A stretch of DNA of 64,000 bases from Deltaproteobacteria bacterium (GCA_019912665.1 JAIOIE010000022.1:1-64000); one strand, 5' to 3'. Positions 1-9,402 are shown, counted from the first letter of the stretch. Program-made: numbers and translations. Notes: a model not told the origin generated them from the sequence alone.

Positions 1-444
1 TTTTTCGGGGTCGAGCGAGCGGATGCAAATCCGGAAATCTTCCTCTTGTGTCGGAGCTTCCCGGCGTTACGCCGGGAAGCTTCAACGGGCCCCTAAAGTC
101 GCTTCGCTCCTGACTGCCCCGGCCCGTTCACGCTCTTCCTCCCTTATGCTACGCTCGCCTACCCTCCGGGGTTTGTTAAAGACAAAAATCTCACAGCGCT
201 TTTGTTTTTGCATTTAAAACAACCCCGGGCATAAGGCGGAGCGAACATAGGGATGGGGGAGGGCCGAGCCCGGAGGAAGGAGGCGGAAAGAGAGCGGAGC
301 CTTATGCCCAAAAAGAGCGCGGCAGCGCGATAAAAGGCTTTTTGCGAAAATGTTTGAGCAGAAAAATTTTGCCCGCCCTAAAATACAAAAAGCCCCGTCC
401 GTTTCCGGGCGGGGCTTTTCTTAATTCCAGGGGCTTTATGCGCC
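1..444. other. Intergenic stretch with several inverted repeats
   Basis: I see no convincing gene in this stretch. It holds a perfect GC-rich hairpin at 55-66/70-81 (12-bp stem, 3-base TTA loop) without a following T run. It also has an 8-bp inverted repeat at 84-91/121-128 and an 11-bp perfect inverted repeat at 227-237/299-309 (GGGCATAAGGC and its complement) around 61 bases. The last 60 bases contain the efp terminator, listed separately. Short open frames here lack a ribosome-binding site and protein-like composition. Confidence 0.6.
388..419 (-). terminator. Rho-independent terminator after efp
   Basis: A GC-rich stem (AAAAGCCCCG paired with CGGGGCTTTT) around a 12-base loop lies 26 bp past the efp stop codon. 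Its A and T tracts on the two sides would allow it to work in both directions, so it may also end a plus-strand transcript entering from the left. Confidence 0.8.
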
Positions 445-1014
445 TTACTGCGCCGCCTTCGCCCTTTCGAGATACCTTCCTTCGGTCGTATCGACCCTTA
501 TGACCTCCCCTGACTCTATGAAACCTGGCACGTTCACGACGAGTCCGGTCTCCAGCGTCGCGGGCTTCTGGGAAGCTGTAACGGTCGCGCTCTTCATAAA
601 CGGGGCAGTATCCACGACCTTAAGCTCCACGACCTTCGGCGGGTCAACTCCCACGGGCGCGCCGTTATAATACTCGACCATGAACTTTATATTCGGGATG
701 AGGTAGAAGGTGTTGTCCCCGAGTATCTCCTTCGAGAGCGAGACCTGCTCGTAGTTCTCGCTATTCATGAAATGGTAGTCGTCGCCGTCGTTATAGAGGT
801 ACTCCATCTCGTGCTGCTCGAGGTGGGCTTTCTCGAGCTTGTCCTCCGAGCGGAACCTGTTCTCCACGCTCGAACCGGTCTTCAGGTGCTTCAATTTCGT
901 CTGCACCATGCCGCGCCAGTTCCCGGGCGTTATATGCTGCACGGACACGACCCTGTACGGCTCCCCGTTAAAGAGGATCGTCATCCCTACTCTCAATTGC
1001 GTTGCCGCTATCAT
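445..1014 (-). CDS. efp: Translation elongation factor P
   Basis: EF-P binds the ribosome between the P and E sites and relieves stalling at polyproline stretches. The 189-residue length and the three-barrel layout are normal for the family: an N-terminal KOW-like domain, then YLYNDGDDYHFMN near residues 72-84, then a C-terminal PATLETGLVVNVPGF segment. The ATG at 1014 has an AAAGGAG upstream, though spaced about 12 bases away. The exposed tip of domain I reads PGNWRG, so residue 32 (the position of the modified Lys or Arg in E. coli- or Pseudomonas-type EF-P) is Asn, with Arg two residues later. No EpmA, EpmB or EarP modification gene is in the window. The gene stands alone, followed by a terminator. 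Confidence 0.96.
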   Translation of the reverse strand: MIAATQLRVGMTILFNGEPYRVVSVQHITPGNWRGMVQTKLKHLKTGSSVENRFRSEDKLEKAHLEQHEMEYLYNDGDDYHFMNSENYEQVSLSKEILGDNTFYLIPNIKFMVEYYNGAPVGVDPPKVVELKVVDTAPFMKSATVTASQKPATLETGLVVNVPGFIESGEVIRVDTTEGRYLERAKAAQ

Positions 1015-1086
1015 CTGGATCCCGTACTCCTTTCAAGTCTTGTGCGGCCATTATAACATGGGGCCGCGCCGTATTTCATTATTTTA

Positions 1087-1161
1087 GGCAACCTCTAAAA
1101 ATCAGAGATCTTTCCCGAAATCAAGGAAGGCCGGGGAAAAGGTCAATTTTTAGGGGTTGCC
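1087..1161. repeat. Palindromic dispersed element, copy 1 (75 bp, internal deletion)
   Basis: This element begins GGCAACCTCTAAAAAT and ends ATTTTTAGGGGTTGCC, nearly perfect terminal inverted repeats. It matches the outer parts of the copies at 2807, 9403 and 35338 but lacks their central roughly 65-bp hairpin, as if deleted between two short GGCC/GGTCC repeats. The flanking 5 bases are TTTTA on both sides (1082-1086 and 1162-1166), consistent with a target-site duplication. Its right end lies inside the fba reading frame and supplies that gene's last three codons and stop. Confidence 0.85.
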
Positions 1162-2505
1162 TTTTACGTACTTGGAGACGAGGTCTTTCGTGTTCCGGGC
1201 ATTAAGCGTCCGGAAGTAGAGGTCGAGTTTCTTCTCCGTCTCCGCGGCTATGGCCTTTTTCCTGTCCTCGTCGAGGGTCCAGATCTTATCCTTGAACGGG
1301 CCGAAGCCCTTCTTCCTCGTCTTGTAGATGAACTGCTCTTCGGTATCAGCGGGCTTTCTCTCGTCGGAGTGCTTATCGGCAAGGTGCCTGTATATATCTT
1401 TTTTGAGGTCTTCGGGGAAAGCCGGGTTGTCATAGATTATATTCTGGAAGCCGGTCGCGAGGTGCACCTCTGAGGCCCCGTTCTTGGTAAAGAGGTCGAA
1501 GGCGTCGTCCGGGAGCGTCGATGCGCCGTGCTGGACCACCCCTGAGAGGTGATATGCCTCCCTCGCGACCTTCGAAAGCCTGGCAATGGTGTCGAAATCG
1601 ACCTTCACCTTGGCAATGGTGCCGTCCGGCAGCACGACCCCTCCGTGCGAGGTGCCGGTCTGTATGCTTATCTTGCTTATGCCCTTTTTGCCCTTGGGCA
1701 GGGCCGCAAGGAAGCCGTCCATGAAGGCCCTGAGCTCCTCCTCGGTCGAGTTCTTGCCGCCCACCTCGCCTATCTCTCCGCCAACAGAGATGGTCACGCC
1801 CTTTGGCTCGTTCTCCCTTATGTAGTCCGTAAGGATGGCTGTTGTCTCGAAGTTTGGCCTCTGCTGCTCGATAACGGTCGGCTTTGTAAGGTCCACGACC
1901 GTCGAGGCGTCTATGTCAATATTAAGAAATCCCCCGTCTATCGCCTCTTTTATAAGCTTCTTAAGGTCCCTTATCTCGGCTTCCCTGTCCTGAACGTATT
2001 TCTTCGCGTTTATCTGAAAGTGGTCGCCCTGAAGGAAAACCGGGCCCCTCCACCCTTCCTTTATGGCGGCCGCCAGGCAGCAGGCCGTGTATTCCGCAGG
2101 CCTCTGCTCGGTGTATCCTATCTCGCTCTTTGCTATCTCGAATATGAAGGTGCCCGAGTTATTTCTCTGGGCCGACCTGAAAATAGCCCGGGCAGTGTCG
2201 TATGTTAGGCCGCGGATGTTTATGGCCGGCACCGTGAAGCCCCCGCATTCGCCCCTGCCCATGGCCTCGTAAAGGCCCTGTATGGATGCTGAGCGTATGC
2301 CAAGGCTCAGGCCGATGTACTTTATGAGCCTCCTCGATACATCCCGCACCTCCTCATTGGAGCTGAAGACGGCGTTGTAGACGAGCTTGTCTATGACCGC
2401 GCCCCGGACGAGCTTCTCGTCGAGGACCTCGACCGCCCCCTCCTTGACCTCCTTCACGGCGCCCTTGAGGGCGTCATAGAGACTGCCGACGGACTTGAAA
2501 TCCAT
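1150..2505 (-). CDS. fba: Class II fructose-bisphosphate aldolase, long form
   Basis: The enzyme cleaves or forms fructose-1,6-bisphosphate with a divalent metal. At 451 residues it is longer than the E. coli FbaA type (about 360) and resembles the long class II form known from Deltaproteobacteria-like genomes. Family landmarks are QGDHFQIN near residue 160 (catalytic Asp and first metal-binding His), GGEIGEVGG near 243, TGTSHGG near 284 (His) and VQHGAST near 325 (His). The ATG at 2505 has a strong AAAGGAGG ribosome-binding site. The C-terminus (GNP and stop) is encoded by the right end of the repeat element at 1087-1161, so the native C-terminus was probably slightly different. A related ketose-bisphosphate aldolase specificity is possible but less likely. 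Confidence 0.9.
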   Translation of the reverse strand: MDFKSVGSLYDALKGAVKEVKEGAVEVLDEKLVRGAVIDKLVYNAVFSSNEEVRDVSRRLIKYIGLSLGIRSASIQGLYEAMGRGECGGFTVPAINIRGLTYDTARAIFRSAQRNNSGTFIFEIAKSEIGYTEQRPAEYTACCLAAAIKEGWRGPVFLQGDHFQINAKKYVQDREAEIRDLKKLIKEAIDGGFLNIDIDASTVVDLTKPTVIEQQRPNFETTAILTDYIRENEPKGVTISVGGEIGEVGGKNSTEEELRAFMDGFLAALPKGKKGISKISIQTGTSHGGVVLPDGTIAKVKVDFDTIARLSKVAREAYHLSGVVQHGASTLPDDAFDLFTKNGASEVHLATGFQNIIYDNPAFPEDLKKDIYRHLADKHSDERKPADTEEQFIYKTRKKGFGPFKDKIWTLDEDRKKAIAAETEKKLDLYFRTLNARNTKDLVSKYVKGNP

Positions 2506-2806
2506 TGAAAAACCTCCTTTCGCCGCTTCCGGTCAAACTTTTTTTGATATGTTTCAGGGCGATCCAAAACCGGAAATTACTTCCGGGATAGATCGCCTCT
2601 AAGCCTTTTGAAGGGTGGTTCGAAAAGGGTGCAAAGGGTGTTTTTAAGCGCGCCTGTCCTGCCCCTCTGAATATTCGATTAGCCGGCTGGGAAAACGACC
2701 TGCCTCCGGGGAATATGCCTCCCCGCCCCTTAACTTTCTAACATAATAGGCTTATTCCATCAAGGGGAGTTTCCGGAGTCCCCGGTCGGACCCGGTTTTT
2801 TATCCG
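2506..2806. promoter_or_regulatory. fba upstream region with nested inverted repeat
   Basis: No gene is seen here. About 50 bp upstream of the fba start is a nested inverted repeat: GGCGATC at 2558-2564 pairs with GATCGCC at 2591-2597, and within it CCGGAA at 2570-2575 pairs with TTCCGG at 2581-2586. It could be a leader hairpin or an operator for fba. No clear consensus promoter was found on the minus strand. Confidence 0.4.
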
Positions 2807-2950
2807 AACAGCCTCTAAAAATTAGAGAGATTTTCCCGCTTTTCCCGGAAGGCCGGGAATAATAAGCGGAGCATATAAGGATAATATGTGAGCATTTTTA
2901 TCCCAGTAACTACGCAGAGCCCGGGGAAAAGATCAATTTCAGACGTTGCC
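2807..2950. repeat. Palindromic dispersed element, copy 2
   Basis: This copy is about 144 bp. The left end is degenerate (AACAGCCTCTAAAAATTAGA) and the right end reads AATTTCAGACGTTGCC. It keeps the central hairpin core GGAATAATAAGCGGAGCATAT and its AT-rich partner ATATGTGAGCATTTTTATCC. It begins 34 bp past the stop of the histidine kinase gene. It is the most diverged copy, and no flanking duplication is evident. Confidence 0.75.
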
Positions 2951-2983
2951 CAATCAGTATAGCATAAGAATTTCGGATGAAAG

Positions 2984-5344
2984 CTACTTCAGGAGCTCCC
3001 TGGCGATCTCGATGAGCTTTTTGGGCTCAAAGGGCTTCAATACGCAGGGGCAGCCGCTTCCGGAAAGGAAATCCTTTGCCTCCTGGCTGAAGACGTCTCC
3101 GGTAAGGATTATGACCTTGTCTTTAAGGTAGGCGTGTTTCTTAAGTATGTTGTCATAGAGGTCGGTCCCGCCGTAGCCCGGCATCTTAAGGTCGGTAACG
3201 ACCAGGGCCACTTTCTCCTTATCCAGAATATCAAGGGCCTCCCTTCCGTCCCTCGCGGTCTCTACCCTGAAGCCCTCCCTCGTGAAGATGTCCTCGAGGG
3301 TCTCCCTTATGGACTTCTCGTCGTCTACGATGAGGACCTTTTTCCCAGAGGCCGCGACTTCCCCGGCCTCGGCGAGCTTCCCGGACTTGCTTATCCATTG
3401 CGCCATCTCAACTACCGGGAGCTCGACTGTGACAACGGCCCCCCCCTCTTCCGGGCTCGTGATCTCTATGGAGCCGCCGTGCTCGGTCACTATGCCGTGG
3501 GTTATGGAGAGGCCGAGGCCCGTGCCCTTGCCCACGTCCTTGGTCGTGAAGAACGGGTCGAAGACCTTGTGTATGACGTCCCTGGAAACTCCGGGCCCGT
3601 CGTCCTGGAATGAGATCACGATCCTCTTTCGTTCCACGCGGGTGGATATCTCGAGCCGCCCCTTGCCCTTCTTCGCGACCATCGCGTCTTCGGCGTTGTT
3701 TATGATGTTAATGAAGACCTGCTGCATCTGGAAGAGGTCGACCATGGTCCTCGGAAGCCCGTTCTCGAGCTTCAGGGAGACCTGGATGTTGTTGGCCTTT
3801 AGCGAATACTCCCGGAGCTCTATCGTGTGCCTGATTATCTCGTTTATGCTGTGGTATTCCCTCTCGGTCTTCTTGGCCCTGGCAAAGGTGAGGAGGTTCT
3901 GCACTATCTTTGCCGTCCGGAGCGACTCGTGGTAGATCTTCCGGAGCTTGTCTTTGATGTCGTCGAGCTTTTTATCCCCTGGCGTGTCCATGAGTATCTG
4001 GCTGAAGCCCATAATGCCCATGAGGGGGTTATTGAGCTCATGCGCGATCCCGGCGACGAGCTTCCCCAAGCTCGATAGCTTCTCCGAGTGAAGGAGCTGC
4101 TCGCGCAGCAGCTTCTCGTGAGTTATGTCCCTGGCGACGTGCACGCTAGCCCATACCTTGCCCTCGGCGTTGAAGACCGGGAAGGTGGTTATCTTGTAGC
4201 TCCCGTCGAAGACGAGGTCTTCCACCTCGGCGTTGGCCACCTCGCCCGTGGCAAGGGTCCTCGAATGGGGGCACATCTCCTTCTGCTCGTGCCTGCAGTA
4301 AAGGAGCTGGTAGCACTTCCTCCCGATTAGCTCCTCGGGAGTGGAATTGAACTTACGGGCGAGCGCCTTGTTTATCTTTATTATCTTGTACTCGTTATCG
4401 TGTATGGAGATGAGGTCCTGGATGGCGTCGAAGGTCGCGACCCACTCCTCCTTGCTCTTCATGACGAGCCCGAATAGCTTTGTGTTCTCCTCTGCCCTCT
4501 TCTCAAGCGAGTCGAGCATGCTGTTGAAGGCCTTGGCCAGATACCCTATCTCGTCCTCGGCCTCGACGTTTATCCGCTCGTTTATGCCGGCCTCGCCGTC
4601 CGCTATCCGCCTTATTATCTCTACGTTCTTCCTGATGGGGCCTGTAATGGATTTCCGGATGAGGAGCGATAGGAGTATCCCGCCAATGCCTATTGCGAAG
4701 ATGCCGGAGAGGATCCACTGGTTCCGGCTTTGCGAGAGCATCCCGTACATGTCGGAAAGGGGGGTCCTTATGACGAGTATGCCCCTGGCGTCCTCGCTCA
4801 CATGGCAGCTTTTGCACTTGGGCTTCTTTTCAATCGGTTGGAGGTAGGTGAATAGCGGCTCATCGCCGTTCCTGTCTATGTAGTATACCTCGCCCCTTTG
4901 CCAGTCCTTTCGGAACTTCGCGAGCGCGTCCCTGAACTCCGGGTCGTCGACGCCCCTGGCCCGAGGGCTCTCTTCCATGTCGGGGTGGCCCGCCAGCCAT
5001 TCCGGCCGTATCTCGCCGAATTCCTTCTCGACCGCCCTTATGGTCTTAAGGTCCTTGAAGGCCTCCTCGGTGCCGTTGCTCCTTACTATATAGACGCTTT
5101 CGATGCCGGGCGTCTTGCTCAAGGAGTTTATAAGGTGGCGCGCGAGATCCGCCCTCTCCTCTATCATGTCCTCGTAGATGGCGGTAAGGATGGGCTGGGC
5201 CATGAACCGGGAGGCCCGGAGCTTCTCCTCCAGGAGCTCCCTTTCCTTGTTGCTGATTTCCCAGTATATGGAGATGACGACGCCGAAGGTGATGAGCCCG
5301 ATGATTAGGACGAGTATCCTGGAATGTAGGCTTTTCTTGAGCAT
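2984..5344 (-). CDS. Hybrid histidine kinase with periplasmic haem-type CxxCH sensor, PAS and receiver
   Basis: This is an inner-membrane signalling protein of 786 residues. Visible order: TM helix about 9-27, periplasmic domain about 30-208, TM helix about 211-229, HAMP 230-283, PAS about 300-410, HisKA with the phosphoacceptor His435 in AHELNNP, HATPase with the N box at 545-554 and GTGLGL at 607-612, then a C-terminal receiver with phosphoacceptor Asp718 in VVTDLKMPG. The periplasmic domain carries KCKSCH (Cys177, Cys180, His181), a c-type haem attachment motif. Family knowledge: haem-bearing periplasmic sensors of this kind occur in Geobacter-type receptors that respond to redox conditions or gases, but the ligand here is unknown. 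No output regulator gene is adjacent, so the receiver may act in a relay. Confidence 0.92.
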   Translation of the reverse strand: MLKKSLHSRILVLIIGLITFGVVISIYWEISNKERELLEEKLRASRFMAQPILTAIYEDMIEERADLARHLINSLSKTPGIESVYIVRSNGTEEAFKDLKTIRAVEKEFGEIRPEWLAGHPDMEESPRARGVDDPEFRDALAKFRKDWQRGEVYYIDRNGDEPLFTYLQPIEKKPKCKSCHVSEDARGILVIRTPLSDMYGMLSQSRNQWILSGIFAIGIGGILLSLLIRKSITGPIRKNVEIIRRIADGEAGINERINVEAEDEIGYLAKAFNSMLDSLEKRAEENTKLFGLVMKSKEEWVATFDAIQDLISIHDNEYKIIKINKALARKFNSTPEELIGRKCYQLLYCRHEQKEMCPHSRTLATGEVANAEVEDLVFDGSYKITTFPVFNAEGKVWASVHVARDITHEKLLREQLLHSEKLSSLGKLVAGIAHELNNPLMGIMGFSQILMDTPGDKKLDDIKDKLRKIYHESLRTAKIVQNLLTFARAKKTEREYHSINEIIRHTIELREYSLKANNIQVSLKLENGLPRTMVDLFQMQQVFINIINNAEDAMVAKKGKGRLEISTRVERKRIVISFQDDGPGVSRDVIHKVFDPFFTTKDVGKGTGLGLSITHGIVTEHGGSIEITSPEEGGAVVTVELPVVEMAQWISKSGKLAEAGEVAASGKKVLIVDDEKSIRETLEDIFTREGFRVETARDGREALDILDKEKVALVVTDLKMPGYGGTDLYDNILKKHAYLKDKVIILTGDVFSQEAKDFLSGSGCPCVLKPFEPKKLIEIARELLK

Positions 5345-5550
5345 ACCGCTACAGAGCGCTTGGGATTAGGTTAACGGACCCGCAGCAAGCCCCTTTCAGG
5401 CTGAGTTTACGCGCACTCCCGCATCCAATACGCGGAAGAAAATACTTTTCGCTTTTCTGGATATTTACTCTTATCGGACGAATGCTGGAATATTTTAGCC
5501 CATTTTGAATAGGCCGGGTAGAAAAAAAACGGGGACTGGCGGGAGAGCGA

Positions 5551-6546
5551 TTACTCGCCTTTGAGGTTGCGGCCCATGAGCTCGAGCACCGCCTCCCTGG
5601 GCTGCTTCCTTTCGTAAATAACGCTATATACCGCCTCGGTAATAGGCATCTCGACGCCGTTTCCGGAGGCAAGCTCCCTTGCCGCCCGCGAGGTCTTGAC
5701 GCCCTCGGCCACTTCGAGCATGCGGCCGGTTATGTCGCCTATTGCCTCGCCCCTGCCGATAGAGACGCCGACCGAATAGTTCCTGCTCAAGGGCCCTGTG
5801 CAGGTGAGGACCAGGTCTCCAAGTCCCGAGAGGCCCGAGAAGGTCTCTCTCCGGGCGCCCATCTTCACCCCCAGCCGCGCCATTTCGGCAAGGCCCCTCG
5901 TGATGAGCGCGGCCCTGGCGTTATGGCCGAGCCCCAGCCCGTCGGATATGCCCGAGGCTATGGCCACCACGTTCTTAAGAGCGCCGCCGAGCTCGACCCC
6001 TGTCACGTCGTCGTTCGTATAGACCCTGAAATAGTTCGTTGAGAACTCTTCCTGCACCCTGCGAGCTGATTCAATGGAAGCGGATGCGGCGGACAGGGCC
6101 GCGGGGAGCATTCGGCTCACCTCTTTTGCAAAAGAGGGCCCGGAGAGGACCGCGAAGAAAAAGGGTTTGCCTGAAAGGGCCTCGGAGATGACCCCTGCAG
6201 GGGTCATCATGCTTCCCTCCTCTATGCCCTTGGTGGCGCTTACGATGAGAGAGCCGTCAGCGATAAAGTCCCTGGCCTCGGTGAAAACGCCCCTCAGGCC
6301 GTGGGATGGAATAACGCTTACGACAAAATCCGAGCCGTCGAGGGCCTCTTTAATGCTTGTGAAAGGGGTTATGCCCGAAGAGAGCTCCACCCCCGGCAGA
6401 TACATACTGTTCTCGCGCCTTTCGGCGATGGAGGCCCTGACCTCCTCCTCCCTTGCCCAGAGGCTTACCTTTTTGCCTTTAAGGGCCAGCACCTGGGCGA
6501 GTGTTGTCCCCCAGCTCCCTGCCCCGAGCACGGTAATCCGTCCCAT
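5551..6546 (-). CDS. gpsA: Glycerol-3-phosphate dehydrogenase [NAD(P)+]
   Basis: GpsA reduces dihydroxyacetone phosphate to sn-glycerol 3-phosphate, the backbone precursor of membrane phospholipids. The 331-residue protein starts with the dinucleotide-binding GAGSWGTTLA (residues 8-17). It carries the conserved SATKGIE segment near residue 103, the LSGPSFAKEV segment near residue 136 and the ALKNVVAIASG region near 188 with the catalytic Lys. The ATG at 6546 is preceded by AAAGGACGGGG. It lies 70 bp downstream of gyrA on the same strand and is probably co-transcribed with it. The roughly 200 bp after it, up to the histidine kinase start, show no clear terminator or promoter. Confidence 0.96.
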   Translation of the reverse strand: MGRITVLGAGSWGTTLAQVLALKGKKVSLWAREEEVRASIAERRENSMYLPGVELSSGITPFTSIKEALDGSDFVVSVIPSHGLRGVFTEARDFIADGSLIVSATKGIEEGSMMTPAGVISEALSGKPFFFAVLSGPSFAKEVSRMLPAALSAASASIESARRVQEEFSTNYFRVYTNDDVTGVELGGALKNVVAIASGISDGLGLGHNARAALITRGLAEMARLGVKMGARRETFSGLSGLGDLVLTCTGPLSRNYSVGVSIGRGEAIGDITGRMLEVAEGVKTSRAARELASGNGVEMPITEAVYSVIYERKQPREAVLELMGRNLKGE

Positions 6547-6616
6547 CAGCCCCGTCCTTTTAAGGCCCTCTCCGCCATTTCAAGGGCCTGCATTCCGGCC
6601 CGCCGGCCAGAGCGGC

Positions 6617-9061
6617 TCACTCCTCTTCCGCCTCGCCGGAATCGTCCTTTTCGGCTATGGGGGCCATTCCGGATATGTGCTCGCCTTTTTCTATGTCCAT
6701 GAGCTTGACGCCCTGGGTGTTCCTGCCTATGACCGGGACGTCCTTCATGGCTATCCTGATGATCTTCCCGGAGCTCGTGGAAATCATCAGTTCGTCCGCG
6801 TCCGTTACCTTGACTATGCCGGCAACAGGCCCGTTCTTCTCTGTTATCTTGATGTTTATGAGGCCGCTTCCGCCCCTTCCCTGGCCCCGGTACTCGGCAA
6901 ACTCCGTCCTCTTGCCGTGACCGTTCTCGGTGACGGTAAGCACGGTCGAGTTCTCCTCGACCGTCTCCATGGAGACTACGCGGTCGCCCTCGTCGAGCTT
7001 AATGCCCTTTACGCCCCTGGCCTGGCGCCCCATCTCCCTCACTTCATCCTCGTGGAACCTTATGGCCTGGCCGAGGCGTGTCCCCAGGAAGAGGTCCGTC
7101 TTCCCGTCGGTCAGGCGGGCGGCAATGAGGCTGTCGCCCTCGTCGAGGCTCACGGCTATGAGCCCGCCCGAGCGTATGTGGGAGAAGCTCATGAGGTCGG
7201 ATTTCTTGATGACCCCGTGGGCGGTAGCCATGGTAATGAAGTTGCCTTCCCTGAACTCGCGGACAGGGAGGAAGGCGGTTATGTGCTCGCCCTGGGCGAT
7301 GTTCAGGATGTTTACAATGGCCTTGCCCTTGGCGGCCCTCCCGGCCTGCGGTATGTCATAGACCTTGAGCGAGTAGGCCTTGCCCTTGTCCGTAAAGAAG
7401 AGGATATAGCTGTGGGTCGAGGCTATGAAGAGGTTCGAGACAAAATCCTCTTCCTTGGTGGTCATGCCGGTCTTCCCTTTGCCGCCCCGTTTCTGAATTT
7501 TGAAGAGGCTGGTGGGGTTCCTCTTTATGTAGCCGCCGCTCGTTATGGTGACTACCATGTCCTCTTCGGCGATGATGTCTTCGAGAGTTATCTCCCCGGC
7601 CTCGTCGACTATCTGGGTCCTTCGCTCGCTTCCGAACCGCTCCCTTATGTCCTTCAATTCATCAACGACCACGGCCATCAGGAGCTTTTCGCTGGCGAGC
7701 CTCTCTTCGAGCATCTTTATGAGCTTAAGGATCTCCCGGTACTCCTCGATTATCTTGTCCCTCTCGAGGGCCGTGAGCCTCTGGAGCCTCATGTCCAGGA
7801 TGGCCTGGGCCTGTATATCCGAGAGCTTGAAATTCTTTACGAGGCCGGACTTGGCCTCCTGCGGGCTCTTCGAGGCGCGTATGAGCTTTATGACCGCGTC
7901 CAGGTTGTCGAGGGCTATTTTCAGGCCCTCCAATATGTGGGCCCTCTCCCTCGCCTTCCTTAGCTCGAAGACGGTCCTTCTCGCGACCACCTCTTTCCTG
8001 AACCGGACGAACTCCTTAAGTAGCTGCCCGAGGGGGAGCACCCTGGGCTGGCCGTCGACTATCGCGAGGTTTATTATGCCGAAGGAGGTCTTCATCTGGG
8101 TGTGGTGGTAGAGGTTATTGAGGATCACCTCGGCGACCTCGTCCTTCTTCAATTCCACCACGATCCTCATGCCCTCGCGGTCGCTCTCGTCCCGGACGTC
8201 CGAGATGCCCTCCACCTTCTTTTCGCGCACGAGCTCGGCGATGCTCTCTATGAGCTTGGACTTGTTGACCTGGTACGGTATTTCGGTTATGACTATCGCC
8301 TGGCGGCCTGTCCGGGGGTTCTTCTCAATGCTCGCCTTGGCGCGTAGCTGCAGCACCCCCCTGCCGGTCTCGTAGGCGTCCCTTATGCCTTTCCTGCCGC
8401 TTATGAACCCGGCGGTCGGGAAGTCCGGCCCCGGGACGAGCTGCATGAGCTCCTTGACCGTCGCCTCGGGCTTGCCGATTATGTATATGAGCGCGTCGAT
8501 TATCTCGGAGAGGTTGTGGGGCGGCATGTTGGTCGCCATGCCGACCGCTATGCCGGATGAGCCGTTCACAAGGAGGCAGGGGAAGGCCGCCGGGAGGACG
8601 ACCGGTTCCTTCAAGGACTCGTCATAGTTCGGCTGAAAATCGACCGTCTCCTTCTCGATGTCCTTCAGGAGCTCGCTCGCGAGCTTCGCCATCCTGACTT
8701 CCGTGTACCTCATGGCCGCGGGCGGGTCGCCGTCTATGGAGCCGAAGTTACCCTGGCCGTCTATGAGCGGGTACCGGAGCGAGAAGTCCTGCACCATCCT
8801 TGTGATGGCGTCGTAGACCGCGGAATCTCCGTGGGGGTGGTACTTACCTATCACGTCTCCGACCACGCGGGCGGACTTCTTGTAGGGCTTGTTCCACTCT
8901 ACCCCCATCTCGTGCATGGCGTAGAGTATCCTCCTGTGGACCGGCTTCAAGCCGTCCCTCACGTCGGGCAACGCCCTGCCGATGATGACCGACATGGCGT
9001 AGTCCAGGTAGGACTTTTTCATCTCGTCTTCTATATAGACCGGTCTCTGTTCCTGTGCCAT
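6617..9061 (-). CDS. gyrA: DNA gyrase subunit A
   Basis: GyrA is the DNA breakage-reunion subunit that introduces negative supercoils together with GyrB, which is not in this window. I place the start at the ATG at 9061, just after AAAGAGGAAAG, giving an 814-residue protein. An in-frame start 93 bases upstream would add a non-conserved tail. The catalytic Tyr119 sits in AAMRYTE. The quinolone-resistance region reads [12 protein letters not shown] with Ser80 and Asp84, the susceptible-type residues. The C-terminal beta-pinwheel has a GyrA box, QKRGGKG, supporting gyrase rather than topoisomerase IV. The tail is acidic. A strong promoter lies at 9195-9224. Confidence 0.97.
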   Translation of the reverse strand: MAQEQRPVYIEDEMKKSYLDYAMSVIIGRALPDVRDGLKPVHRRILYAMHEMGVEWNKPYKKSARVVGDVIGKYHPHGDSAVYDAITRMVQDFSLRYPLIDGQGNFGSIDGDPPAAMRYTEVRMAKLASELLKDIEKETVDFQPNYDESLKEPVVLPAAFPCLLVNGSSGIAVGMATNMPPHNLSEIIDALIYIIGKPEATVKELMQLVPGPDFPTAGFISGRKGIRDAYETGRGVLQLRAKASIEKNPRTGRQAIVITEIPYQVNKSKLIESIAELVREKKVEGISDVRDESDREGMRIVVELKKDEVAEVILNNLYHHTQMKTSFGIINLAIVDGQPRVLPLGQLLKEFVRFRKEVVARRTVFELRKARERAHILEGLKIALDNLDAVIKLIRASKSPQEAKSGLVKNFKLSDIQAQAILDMRLQRLTALERDKIIEEYREILKLIKMLEERLASEKLLMAVVVDELKDIRERFGSERRTQIVDEAGEITLEDIIAEEDMVVTITSGGYIKRNPTSLFKIQKRGGKGKTGMTTKEEDFVSNLFIASTHSYILFFTDKGKAYSLKVYDIPQAGRAAKGKAIVNILNIAQGEHITAFLPVREFREGNFITMATAHGVIKKSDLMSFSHIRSGGLIAVSLDEGDSLIAARLTDGKTDLFLGTRLGQAIRFHEDEVREMGRQARGVKGIKLDEGDRVVSMETVEENSTVLTVTENGHGKRTEFAEYRGQGRGGSGLINIKITEKNGPVAGIVKVTDADELMISTSSGKIIRIAMKDVPVIGRNTQGVKLMDIEKGEHISGMAPIAEKDDSGEAEEE

Positions 9062-9194
9062 CTTTCCTCTTTCCCTAAAGCTTGAGAATACGATAAAAAA
9101 CAACCCCGGATAACCGCCCAAAAGACCTGAAAACCGAGGCTTTCCAGGGTGCAAGGCGTAGAAATAGGGTGTATACTTATTTGGTCAATATTAA

Positions 9195-9224
9195 ATAATA
9201 CCGAAGGTTTCGTAAGTGTGTCAA
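9195..9224 (-). promoter_or_regulatory. Sigma-70-type promoter for gyrA
   Basis: On the minus strand a perfect -35 TTGACA (9219-9224) is followed after 18 bases by the -10 TATTAT (9195-9200, 5 of 6 to consensus). The transcript would begin about 125 bases before the gyrA ATG, and gpsA would probably be on the same transcript. Confidence 0.7.
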
Positions 9225-9291
9225 GGAGTTTAACAGTTCGGCCGAGCCCGCCCGGCCAGGGCTTTTTATGTCGTTTTTTACCCAATTTTTA

Positions 9292-9320
9292 ATGACATTC
9301 ACTTTTAATTTTGCTAATCT
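9292..9320 (+). promoter_or_regulatory. Possible promoter for ppdK
   Basis: A -35-like ATGACA (9292-9297) lies 17 bases before a weak -10 TAATCT (9315-9320) in an AT-rich stretch. Only the -35 is good. It is placed so that the palindromic element at 9403 would fall in the ppdK leader. Confidence 0.3.
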
Positions 9321-9402
9321 CAATGTTTTGAATCAGGAACCCCATGAAGCGCCCCTGGAGGCATGAAGGCGGGTTCCCCCCCAAATGATACCGACTCTTT
9401 GA

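Noticed and set aside
6074-7963. Long open frame on the plus strand opposite gpsA and gyrA
   Set aside because: It is fully antisense to two well-conserved genes, has the Pro/Val/Leu/Gly-rich composition expected from reverse reading of GC-rich codons, and matches no family.
9121-9180. Second copy of the interspersed repeat seen at 48655
   Set aside because: It shares only GGTGCAAGGCG-like words and lacks the GTACGCC hairpin and the CAGCAG end, too little to call.
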